Below are positions 10,391 to 21,169 of a DNA stretch of 64,000 bases, piece after piece. The translations under genes were made by a program, and so were the position numbers. The stretch spans positions 1,803,382-1,867,381 of the forward strand of contig JAESIW010000065.1 in assembly GCA_016802295.1 (NCBI GenBank). The letters are read 5' to 3'. Positions within the stretch are counted from its first letter, which is position 1; every line of letters begins with the position of its first letter. The stretch comes from Brachionus rotundiformis. Taxonomy: Eukaryota > Rotifera > Eurotatoria > Ploima > Brachionidae. The notes below the pieces were generated by a model, which worked only from the letters and a program-made list of their open reading frames with translations, was not told the origin of the DNA and did no database searches.

Positions 10391-11491
10391 GATGAAATAA
10401 AAATAATTAATTTTGTTTAAATCATTGAATTGTTGTTCAATTTAACAATTGAATAAGATTGAAGTTTTAGATTTTTTTAAAAAATTAAAAAGTTTATCCC
10501 AGTTGTGGAACAAATGATTCATGTTATATTTCTATTATAATTTTTCCGGATTCCATTTATTCAATGCTTTCTAGTATAATTTTTATATTCCACCATTTTG
10601 CTTTAAGTTTTTCAACTATAATTTATTTTCTTAAAAAATATGTTTTCTTTTAGAAACAAAGTTTGTAAAATATTTTTTTTTAAATTCAAAAAAATTGAAA
10701 AAAAACTGTTCAATAAAACTTGTTTGGTTTTCAAGGAACAAGATAATATCGAAAAAGCTTCCTTTGCAATAAATACTTAATTGGAATCTTTTTGTATCAT
10801 ACAATTAGAAGAGTGTAAAAATTTCATTAATTTTTTTAATTTGTTTGATAAAATGGAGCGAATGCAGAATTCCGTAATTAAATATTGAAGTGAAACAAAA
10901 GATAACTTAGATACAATTGCTTATAAAGTTGGATTGGAATGTCTTCGATGATCGGACGTTACTGGACGTCTAAATTACCGCTTCTTGGAGAACTTGGATT
11001 TTTATCAGAATCACTGTAAATCATTCCAGTTCTTTGTTAGAAATATTATTCAATATTAATAAATACTAGTTGGATATCTAATATTTTCTGACTTTTAGTT
11101 TATTAAAAAATCTATCTTAAAAATATTACATTTAAAAAAAATTCGATTTTTGAATTTGAAATAATTAAAAAAATTTAAATATCTTAATTTATTTTTTTTG
11201 CTACTATATACAATTTTCTCCTTGACTTGTTGTCAAATATTTGTGATAAACAGATAATTTATCAGATATTTAGGAAAAATAGTCATTTTAAAATATTTTT
11301 AGGCTTAAACAAAAAAAATTAATTGACAAAAATATCTGAGTATTGAATACTAAAAACTAGAAAAGAAAAAAACTTGACTAAATTCAGAGTTAAATTAGTT
11401 AATTTAGTTTTTAATTATTATGGTGTGGCATAGGTTGTTTTTTTGCTGACATTTTTTATAAGAAAATAAAAAAAAATAAAATTTTAATCGG
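10391..11491. other. Intergenic, no gene seen
   Basis: AT-rich with short homopolymer runs. A slightly less AT-rich patch at 10930-11010 has no recognisable coding content. Confidence 0.5.
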
Positions 11492-11497
11492 TATAAA
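11492..11497 (+). promoter_or_regulatory. TATA box (TATAAA)
   Basis: TATAAA 58 bp before the ATG of the EF-hand gene at 11555, a distance that leaves a 5' UTR of about 30 bp. Confidence 0.6.
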
Positions 11498-11554
11498 TAT
11501 GAGAATTTTCACAAATAAAAATATCAATCAAACAAAGTCTTAATTTGAGAAAAA

Positions 11555-13099
11555 ATGAGTTTTAATTTTCAAGAAAAAAAATTGGACAATTCCTTATTTA
11601 ATGTAGCTTCATTAAATTCTGGAAATTATCCAATTCCTGACCAAACTAGAGAAGATACGTCATCCAGAATAGCTTCTGATTTTTTAATAAGAAACACTGG
11701 ATTAAATGGTATATACTCATCAAATGGTGCAAATTCTTCTATTGCCAATTTATCTTCTATTGGTTATGGATCTTCGAATGGATCGTTAAAGGCCAATGAA
11801 TCAGGTGCAGCTTTTTTGAGTGAGATGGAACAAGCTATCTTGAGATCGTCTAATCCGATTTCAATTAATGAATCTGAAGAAATAACTGTAAATGGTCAAA
11901 GAGGTATTTGGGTAAATAAATCTGAAGTTATCAATTGGAGAGGCGAGATTCCAATCGATCAATATTCAATTAACGAAGACTCAAGTCCGGAATTGATAAC
12001 CAAGCGATCTCAACAGCAGTTAGAATATATCCAAGAGATGGCGATTAGATACTTAAGACCACCAACTCCACCGACACCAGGCGAGATTATTATCCAACAA
12101 CAGCCAAATATTCTGACTTCACCAGCACCACCACTAATCATTCGACAACAACCAGCAAGACCAGCAACTCCAGAACCTTTAGTTATTCGCGAAGCCCCAC
12201 CACAACCGCCAGCTCAAGTTGGAAGTAAAATAAATTTTTTTAAAAATTGGATTTGATTTTAAAATATTTTATTAGGAAAAGTAATTACCATATCGGGAAA
12301 GCGAATTCCGCCGCCACCTAGAAAAGTAGTTATAGAAAGATTGGCTCCATTACCAGCTAAGCCACAATCAGTAATAATTGAAAGATGGTTGCCGTATTCG
12401 GAAGTAAAAAGAAAAGTTATATTCCAAAAACCTAACCAAGCAGATCCAGTTATAGTTAAGCCGAGAAATGTTATAGTTCAATGGGAAGCTCCTCAAGTCA
12501 ACATAAAAAAAGAAATAAAATACTTGGGAGTAATTAGAGCTAATCCAGCTGAGTATGTATCCAGATATGGCTCAAATTTAAAACAGTCAAATGAATTGCC
12601 CGAATTCGTAAATGATATTCGTACTCCTGATGGTCTAGTTTTAGCCGCCAATTTCAGACAAAATCGCTTGCATGAACTTGAAGGTGATATCCATGCGTTG
12701 AAATTGATCGACTTGGACCGTGAAGGTTTATCCGAATATAAAACTTATTTACAAAATCTAGGCATAAATAATAAAAGTTCTTATTCTGGTTATGGTGCTA
12801 ATGGCACTTTATTTGAAACTGGTTTCAGTGTTTCAGGAGGAAACTTTGATTCAATGTCATCATCAAGAGTTTCACTCTCAGAATTGGCTGATCAAATATT
12901 TAGCAAACTGGACATAGATGGGGACAATACAATCTCGGTTAATGAGGCTGAAAAGGCTTTGTTAAGACTAAACAGTAGATTAGGTAGAAAATATGGTGAA
13001 GATGATTTGAAAATATTTTTTTCAAAACTAGATCTAAATGGTGACGGAAAATTGGATATTAATGAATTTAGAAGAGTTTTCTACAATTTATTAAATTAA
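11555..13099 (+). CDS. EF-hand protein with proline-rich and IERW/VIVQW repeat region
   Basis: Exons 11555-12224 and 12276-13099 (51-bp intron) give 497 residues. After a Ser/Asn-rich N-terminus comes a Pro-rich stretch (PPTPPTPGEIIIQQQP) and then a series of short related strings: LIIRQQP, LVIREAP, VVIERLAP, VIIERWLP, VIVQWEAP. The C-terminus carries two EF-hand loops, DIDGDNTISVNE (about 436-447) and DLNGDGKLDINE (about 476-487), both with all calcium ligands. The strings resemble the charged or hydrophobic repeats of alveolin/articulin cortical cytoskeleton proteins, so a calcium-responsive structural protein is plausible, but that is inference. No signal peptide or membrane segment. TATA box upstream and AATAAA at 13168-13173. 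I cannot assign a gene symbol. Confidence 0.85.
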
Positions 13100-13309
13100 A
13101 ATAGATAAATATAATTTTGCATACAATTTAGCTTGTATTTAGCTACTTGAAATTTTTATCTTTTTTGAATAAAACCTAAAGCATTATTTTATTTGATCCA
13201 TTCAATTTTGAATAGATTTTTTAATATATCAAATTGAAAATCAATTTAATATTTGATAATAAAATGAAATAAAAAATAACTTGAAAAAAATAATATAGGA
13301 CAAGTTGGT

Positions 13310-13690
13310 TGAATATACATTAAGTTTAGTGTTTCTTTCCTATTTTCTCTTCCTGGCTTGAAACATTGGAGTAGTTATGACGACGCACCTTTCCCTTAAA
13401 AGCCAGTAGGACATTCATCACAAAACAAGGCTGCGAACTGTATAGACTAGCCTGAAACCACAAACTAAGTGAATTCGCTCTCAATTGAGAAAAAGCCTTA
13501 ACATAGGGTTACCTCAAACAGCAAAGGATCAGCTATACACCAGATTCTCACTCCTTTCGGGTGATATTCCAAGCCAGCGACATTCTTATGCGACAAACGT
13601 AGACCTAAGTACCCGTCAACAAGCTCTTCTTCAGACTACGTAAAAGATCAGAAACAAACATGATGCATTGAGCTGAACCCACTCTCTTTT
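13310..13690. repeat. Diverged dispersed repeat, copy B
   Basis: About 370 bp of relatively G+C-rich DNA with no open frame. Its reverse complement aligns with copy A at 8281-8622 over at least 150 bp. On the minus strand one frame reads HPKGVRIWCIADP, which recalls a piggyBac-type transposase motif, but it is interrupted and I would not rely on it. Relic of a transposon of uncertain class. Confidence 0.45.
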
Positions 13691-13699
13691 TTTATTTGG

Positions 13700-14345
13700 G
13701 CTTTTTGTCAATTTGTTTAAATCAAAATTATTTTCGTTTAAATATTCCTTTTTAATTTTAAATTTTGTTAGAAATTTTAATTTTGTTAATTTTTAAATAG
13801 TAACTAATTTTTTTTATAATATTAAAAAATAACAGTTTGATTTAACTATAAGTAAATCCTAAATTATCCAGATCCTATTTTAATTTTTTTATTTTCAATT
13901 ATTTCAAATATTGTTTTTAAAATCATTAAAAAATTTTTAAATTTAAAATCTTATATTAATAATTTTTAATTAAGAAATTAAAAAAGTCAATTTTGATTAT
14001 GTCTAAAAAAACCTCTGACAAATAATACATAAATTTGCCATTAAATTTGTTTTAGAAAAATCCATTATTTCAAAATTTAGAATGAATTAAAAAAGTAATT
14101 TTATTAATTTTTTTTATTTTATTGCCAATAAAAAATGAAATCAGTGATTTAATATATTTTCTTATAAACGTTTTTTAGCAATGAAATAAGATATATGTTT
14201 TTTTCTAATTTATCAAAAATATTTACTGATATAGATTATTTTATTTAAAAAAATTAAATTAAAATTGAACAAAAAAAATTATTTCTATTTTTTATATTTT
14301 GCTTAATTAATAATAATAATGTATACATTGTATTTAAACACATTA
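13700..14345. other. Intergenic, no gene seen
   Basis: Very AT-rich, dominated by A and T runs. It would include the 3' UTR of the minus-strand GPCR. No clear AATAAA for that gene was found. Confidence 0.5.
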
Positions 14346-15506
14346 CTAAATTGAAAGAGCAGTTTTTAATTGATTGCGGAACTTTTTTCCAGAGGCACAA
14401 TAGATAAAAAAATGAACACCATAATTTAGTACATAAAATATTTCACATATATTTATTGCCGAAAATAGCTTATATTTTAATATGAAGTTGTAATTCTGTT
14501 TCATAGCCATTTGATAAAAAAACAAACACCAGGAAATGAAATAAGGTAAATTTAAAATGGCATATGAAAAAGACATTAGAAGGAGCATGCGAGTAATTCT
14601 ATTTGATTCTCTGATTGATTTAAAGTTTTTTGATTCAGTTTTTACGAAAGGCAATAAAGCTTTTTGGCCAGATTCAGCTTTTGATACCAGAACGCTCTTG
14701 TTAAAGTTTTTTGAAACATTCAAGTTAATCAAGTTTTCTCTTTTTTTATCTGCTTTCAAAACATTGCTCATAATTAGAAAATTGCAAACAAAAATAACCA
14801 CAATTGGTAGGAGCATTGTCAAAAATACATAGAATATTGTTAAATAAAAGTAAGCTTTAGAAAATTGTTTTTTTATATCACAATAAGTAACATTGGGATC
14901 ATAGCTGTCTTCGATTGGATTGAATAGAAATGGCACCCAAATGTTTATAACAAAGCCTATACACATAATTGCCATTACTTTTAACCATGCATTCTTGTTG
15001 GACTCGAATTTTGTTTGGAAAAATGGATTATTAATTGCAATAGCTCTTTGGATCGTGAACGCTAAAATGATATAAGCAGAAATGAATCTTAGGAAATAAC
15101 GCAGATAATTGACAAAGCGGCAGCTGATATCGAATCTATCTGTCACATTAATGAGCCTTAAAATGTTATCACTAGTCATAGTGCTGGTCAAATCTAGTTT
15201 TCTATAATTGATACATTCAAATCCAAGAGATTTAGTTTGATCATTAAAATACACATCTATGTATGTTCGAAGGGTATCTTCAAAAAAATGCATTAACAAG
15301 AAGATTCCATCACTAAAGCAAAGACATAGCAAATAAATACTAGATGAGTGAAGTCGAAATTTTTTCTGGACAAAAACAAATACTGCCAAACCATTTCCAA
15401 TAATTCCAATGAATATAATTAATATTGAAAAATAGATATTGATCTTACGAGTCTTGTCATAAAATAAGATTGAATCTATTTTTTGATCACATGTAATATT
15501 GCTCAT
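14346..15506 (-). CDS. Rhodopsin-class G protein-coupled receptor, intronless
   Basis: 386 residues with seven hydrophobic segments at about 24-46, 55-76, 133-156, 174-195, 218-245, 303-332 and 343-371. Family hallmarks seen: GN in segment 1 (IIGNGLAVFVFV); Cys129 at the start of segment 3 and Cys209 in the second extracellular loop for the usual disulfide; a long basic third cytoplasmic loop; and FIYCASGKKFRNQL after segment 7. The layout resembles invertebrate peptide (FMRFamide-type) receptors. Two motifs deviate: the DRY/ERF triplet after segment 3 is QRA (153-155), and NPxxY is NYGVHFFIY. An NIT glycosylation site is at 3-5. The ligand cannot be told from sequence. Single exon with a clean start and stop. 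Confidence 0.9.
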   Translation of the reverse strand: MSNITCDQKIDSILFYDKTRKINIYFSILIIFIGIIGNGLAVFVFVQKKFRLHSSSIYLLCLCFSDGIFLLMHFFEDTLRTYIDVYFNDQTKSLGFECINYRKLDLTSTMTSDNILRLINVTDRFDISCRFVNYLRYFLRFISAYIILAFTIQRAIAINNPFFQTKFESNKNAWLKVMAIMCIGFVINIWVPFLFNPIEDSYDPNVTYCDIKKQFSKAYFYLTIFYVFLTMLLPIVVIFVCNFLIMSNVLKADKKRENLINLNVSKNFNKSVLVSKAESGQKALLPFVKTESKNFKSIRESNRITRMLLLMSFSYAILNLPYFISWCLFFYQMAMKQNYNFILKYKLFSAINICEIFYVLNYGVHFFIYCASGKKFRNQLKTALSI

Positions 15507-16050
15507 GTTTTTAGAAATCCATTTTTTTTCAAAATCTTTTTTTTATCTAAAATAATTAGACTAATGTATATTAAAGTATTTTTTAAATTTAAAAATTTTA
15601 ACTTAAACGATTTTGATTTTTTAAATGATTTTATTAAAAATGCATTTGTAAAAATAGATAAAATAATTATTATAACTTTTATAATTGTGCATATATACAT
15701 TTAAGTGAAACCAGAAATTTATATAGTATTCAAAATTTGGAATTTCCATTTTATAAATATTGATCTAAGCTTTATATTCAAAGTCCCTTGACATTAAAAA
15801 CTTAATTTAACAAATTATTGACATTAATAAAAAAATAGCTTCATTGCTTCAAAAACATTTTAAGAATATTGAGAATGAGCTTTTTGTTTAATATTTTTGA
15901 TAGTTTTGAAATTACTTAAGCTTAGAATATTAAATTGTATCAGTATTATACACGTATTTGATTTTTTCACCTCAATTATACATTTTAATACTTATTTATT
16001 TTAATTAACACTTATTAAATATTTTAAGCACTCAAATTAATTATTTTTTT
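15507..16050. other. Intergenic, no gene seen
   Basis: AT-rich upstream region of the GPCR gene. No clear promoter motif. Confidence 0.4.
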
Positions 16051-16051
16051 A

Positions 16052-16554
16052 GAGCCAACTTCTCTTGTTTCCTATGCAGCTTATGCTATCAGTAATGGCT
16101 TTTCTAAAGCATTCCCAAATATCATGGGATTATGGACTGGTTTTATATGAAAGTGTAAGATAGATTATGCAGAGTCAATGATAAGGATTTAGCTAAAGAA
16201 CTAATATTGGACAAAGGACATATCAAGATATCGCCAATTCGCGAAATGTTTGAGTTATGAACCCAATTACTTTTTAAAAAATGGGAAAAAAAAACATTTC
16301 GTAATCCCTTAAGCCAGTTCTTACAGTTGGTAATTGATATTGTACATGGATGGTCGTTTGATCGCGATCCATCTAATATTAGTTATAAAAAGTTTATTTT
16401 AGAACCAACTATTTCTCTTAATTTGTGGACCAATTCTTAGCAATGGGCTAAAGAATCAAAAGAAATTAAGATATTTGATGATAAGTTTTATATTCCTTCA
16501 GATGATTTTAATAAGATTACTGATTCTGAATTTAAGCGTTATCGATCTAATTAA
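16052..16554 (+). pseudogene. Decayed MULE transposase, C-terminal half
   Basis: In three successive frames with several stops, the translation follows the catalytic and later part of the transposase at 55266. AYAISNGFSKAFPNI corresponds to the region of the second catalytic Asp (EAIRNAFTNVF). IMDWFYMK matches the VMCWAHMK motif. LLFKKWEKK matches LFLKKWKNQ. WTNS..QWAKE matches WTNGYNWAKL. The last open stretch ends at a stop at 16552-16554. TAG/TGA/TAA stops and at least one frameshift make it a pseudogene. It is too diverged from the 54931-57701 element to be a recent copy. Confidence 0.75.
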
Positions 16555-16631
16555 TTTTTATATATTTTTTTTTTAATTTTAATAATTTTTATCGCGTATA
16601 ATATTTTTAAATAACAATAATATGCAATTTA

Positions 16632-17304
16632 AAAACTAAAATACTGAATTAGGAACAAAATAAAAACATTTTAGTTTTTTTTGTAATTCATGTCAATTAC
16701 ATTTAAATTGATCACTATTTTAATTTATTAATACATAATTTATTGGAATGAAACTCTTATACAATCAAAAAACCTAGATTATTTATTAATTAATCCTATA
16801 ATGTTCAAAAAATTGCCACTTTCAAATTTTTTTTATCTTCCTTTTTTCTTATATCAAATTAACACTTTTGATTTTTCTTTTATATAAACCAATGTAGCCT
16901 TGTCTTTAGTTCGATATAGTTAATCAAATAAATAAATAAATCTCTATAATAACTCGGGAATTTAAAGAAAAATGTCTGTAATTGAAGAAATTCCTAATAA
17001 CATATCTCAAGATCAGGCCTTTGGAGCTAATACTATAGTAAAATCTAGAGGAAAAGGTAAAAGTTATTTTTCTTTCTGGAGTTTTCGCTCCTTGGATTAG
17101 AAAACACATAAGAAGTAATATAGAAAAAACGCAATAGACCAGTTCGATCTAAAAACACAAAAAAATAAATATTTTTTTGTTCCTAAAAAATTAAATTTTG
17201 TTTTTATTTTTATTTTTTTGATCTATTTAGATAATTAGTACTATATTTTTCTAGAAGAAAGTAGTGAATAAAAAATTTTGTTCCAAATTCAGTATTTTAG
17301 TTTT
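16632..17304. mobile_element. Small inverted-repeat (MITE-like) element, 673 bp
   Basis: Bases 16632-16661 and 17275-17304 are 30-bp inverted repeats with one mismatch. The outer end reads AAAACTAAAATACTGAATT and is followed by GGAACAAAAT. The interior holds a TATA box (16881-16888) and a 42-codon open frame at 16972-17100. No convincing target duplication is visible, so the superfamily is open. It lies 80 bp from the dead MULE transposase. Confidence 0.65.
16972..17100 (+). CDS. Short open frame inside the inverted-repeat element
   Basis: 42 codons starting MSVIEEIPNNISQDQAFGAN, followed by a basic RGKGKSYFSFW stretch. TATATAAA stands 84 bp upstream. The RGKGKSY piece recalls the start of FLYWCH-type N-terminal domains of MULE transposases, so this may be the truncated N-terminus of an autonomous parent. 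It may equally be non-coding. Confidence 0.25.
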   Translation: MSVIEEIPNNISQDQAFGANTIVKSRGKGKSYFSFWSFRSLD

Positions 17305-20300
17305 ATATTTTCATAAAATAAATACAAGTAATAATTATATGCCAATTTTTATTATCCAGTTTTTACTTCTTTTTCTTTAAATTTGACAAAAAATAAATAC
17401 CCAAAAATATTTATTTTTACACCCGAATAATTAATATAAATATCCATTTAATAATAATTTTCTTTATTTTTTTTAATCTTTTCAAATTTTTTATTAATTC
17501 TGTAAAGAAAACCTCTTTTTAACAAGATCAAGTTAAAATTCGATTTAAACTAAGACGAAAGCTATTCTGACAAACCAAGAGACCTTCCCTAAAATAAATT
17601 TCTGATAAAAATAAATAAATAGAATCATTAAGATTCGACTGTTTTTAAATAAATAATAAGAAATACTTAAAAGCTCAATTTTAGGTTTAAAAAAATGGAA
17701 ATAAAAATATATTAAGAGTGAATTAAAAAATAATTAAAGCAATAATGAAACGAATGTTTATTTTATGGTTAATGTCTCTTGAAAACAATTTTTTGTTAAG
17801 AAAATATCAATGTATAATGTTATTAAAAAATGTTCCTTGTGATGCGATCAAACAATCGATTTTAACTTATTGAGAAATGACAGAACTAATTTTTCTTAAA
17901 CTAACTTAAAATATTTAAGTTGACAAATATTATTTTCGAAAAACATAGAAAATAAAACAGTAAAAATTCTTATTTGACTTCAATGATTTTAAATATAGAT
18001 CCACAAAATTAAAATTTTTTAAAGAATTAAATGACAGCAACAATTTTAAAATTAAACTCAATTATTTGCGTAAATTAATATATATGTGATCATAATTTAA
18101 AATATTTTTTTGACGATCTGATATATTTTAAGCTACCCTATTCTATTTTATTGCTCTGTAGGCTGTAGGCTCTAGAAAAACATATAATTGATTTCAAAAA
18201 TAAATATTTAAATTTTTGTTTAGTAATTAATTTAGGATTTTTATTGAAATAAATAACATTATTTTACATATAAAACCCGGAAATTAAACTAACCGGTTTC
18301 TTTTTAAATCACTGACATGTTATTCATTGTTTTCTTCTTAAAATCGATCAAACCTTGGTACGATTGTATAATATTTTAAATTAATCAATATTAAAAAGAA
18401 TTTAAATATGATCTCTAATAACTACGCTTTGGTCTCTTAGTCATGTTAATAGTTATGTAAATTGTGATAATTATGGTTCTGTCTGTAAAATTAATAAATT
18501 GTTACTTCATTTTCTAAAGGTATTTATTATTATTAATATTAAGTAATAGATTTAATTTTTAGCTATAAATTATGAAATTATGTTCATGTTTTTTAAATGA
18601 AGCATATCATTTATATATTTATTTACCGGCATTAATTTGGAAAATCTTAAATTATTTTTAGTAATCCTTTTAAATTAGGAAATCTTTTTATCTGCAAGAA
18701 AGATCGTCAAGCCCTTTCAGCTTTATTTAAAAAAAAAACAATTTTCGCATGAAATAGCCAGATTGGCACAATTAACTTGCTTATTTTTAACATCGATTTT
18801 GTTCTTAATTTTATGCTGATTAAAATTTTTATTCGATTGTTAAATTTTGAATTTTAAATGAAAGTATCTTATTTGTGTAATTGATACCCATGTCGCTTTG
18901 AGAATCGATGGAGACCTTGAAAAATTAGTTTGGTATCTCAATTTAATTTAGAATGACTTTTATTAGCATTATTCAATTTTTATATTGGTAAAAAATTTGG
19001 CAAAAGAAGAATTAAATGGCCTATGAATGTTGGGAAAGAAATAAAGGATTTTTCAAATCACAAAAAAAAAAGATAAAACAACTGTCCTATCAATTGTACT
19101 GGAGCAGCTAATTACAACGTCTGGCCTTTTAACTATGTTAATAGTTATGTAAATTTTATAATTAGTTGCTATTATACTGTGAATTTTTTTAGATAATTCA
19201 GGGATCCAAGATTTAAAGTCTTGTGAAATTAAAAAAATATGCTCTTAATTCCAGATAAATTTTTTTTATAAAAACTAATACTTTTAGTCTAAAAAATTTA
19301 TTTGATTTTTCATTTATTTGGTTTAATCATACTAAATTTCGAAAATCAATTTAAATAAATAATTAATAAAACTAGAAATTTCAATTAATATTCCTCGAAT
19401 TTAAAGCTTTTAATTTATTCTAAGTATTAATTCATTCCTAAATGATTTACCATTTCTACACTTATAATTTTCAATGATCGTTTCAAAGATTATCTATTCT
19501 TTATCAAGCACCTTAGCACTAATAACAGGATAAAAATATAACTTATTCAAAATTCTAATAATGAGCGAATTTTCATCTAATGATAATGAAAATTACAACT
19601 GTTTATTACTTGTGGAGAGTCTTCTTTATTGATCTTATAATTTTGCATTATTCCTTTTTTTTCTTTTTAAATCCAAACGATAAGATTTTCCATTGTAATA
19701 TATGGCATAAAGTACATAACAGTCAGGGGTCCAGCCAGAATCAGAAAATTTTAAAACAAGTCAATGCCTGCACCAACATAAAGTAACAAAAATTAATTAT
19801 TTATCTCAGAGCCAAAATTTTTTCTTAATTAAATAGTAGAAAATTAACTCTTATTTCAATTTTTTGCACATACTTATTGTCAAAGATCCCAGTTTTTATT
19901 AAAATTTTATCTCTGTCAATTAATTTTTCATTCGAAAGAATCGATAAATCGACATTTGGATTGCTATCTACTGGTTTTATCAAAATATATTTTTTACTCG
20001 ATTCCCTAGTAAAAATGCAAGTTCATTTTTTAAAAAGTAGTTGATTAGTCTATCCAGTTTGATAATGGCTAAAGATATTGGACTAGAATTATTTGAACTT
20101 TGATGAAAATTTTACTAATTTAAAAGAAGTCTGATTTACTTTTTAAAGAGATTATTAAGAGCTGAAATTATTTTACCAATATAAAAAAATGATACTTGTA
20201 CCAATAAAGAGTCGATTTTCCGTTCATTTTTTAATCAAATTTTAATGTTTTTGATCAAAAAATATTATTGTATAATGTCTCTTCAAAATTTGATGATTAG

Positions 20301-21169
20301 CTTACATTTTGAAGTAGGATAAATTATATTACCAATTTTGAACTCTTCTTTAAATTAAAAATCATCAAAACATTTGATAAATTAAAAAATTTTTAATTCT
20401 TCTGTAAATGATTTAAAAAAGGCTAAATCAAGCTATCTAGCAAACAGAATTTCAATTTGTAAGAAATAAGCTGTATCAAAATATTACGGATAATAGATGA
20501 AAAAAAATAACTCATGAAATAATTTTATTCAAATAGTTCAATCTATTTAGAAATTAATTAAAATTTAATAAGAATTATTTGATTAAAAATCATAATTTGA
20601 AAATTTGAAATTAATTTATTAACTTTATATTAGAATTAATAATTTAATAAGTTTAATTAAATTTAAAAAAATTTTATTTTGAAAAATCAAAAGATAAAAA
20701 ATCTTTAGGATCAAATTTATTTTAATAAAATAAAATTTCTTTTGAAATTAAATCTCTTTTTTAACTGGTTAATTTATTCAATATTCTTATACATTTTAAG
20801 TATTGATTTGAAGTATCATAATTTATTATAAACGCGGAACTGCAATCTAGCAAGCGTTAAACCAAAATGTATACACTAACTAAGTAGGTTGGCTAGACAA
20901 ATTTTATTCACTAGTATACATTCAAAACTCACAATCAGTAATTTCGGGCTGTCTTTAAAATTCGTAAATAGTATATTTTTCTTAAGTTCATCCTAATATT
21001 GAACTAGAGCTGTAATTAATGATATTTATTTATATATATCCTGCTACATTTGCTTTTTATTAATTAATAAATCAATAAACTTTGAATTTATAGGTCAAAT
21101 AGATATACTATTTAAACTTTCTGAAATCAAAAAGCTGATATTCATTTATACTGAAGAAATTTACTTATA
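17305..21169. other. Intergenic, no gene seen
   Basis: About 3.9 kb of AT-rich DNA. The only structure noted is a short dispersed repeat: ATGTTAATAGTTATGTAAAT at 18443-18462 recurs at 19135-19154, with about 20 bp of weaker similarity upstream of each. Open frames here are short and unsupported. Confidence 0.5.

Noticed and set aside
19580..19786. 68-codon frame rich in Phe and Ile
   Set aside because: Composition follows the AT-rich DNA; no supporting signals or homologous motif.
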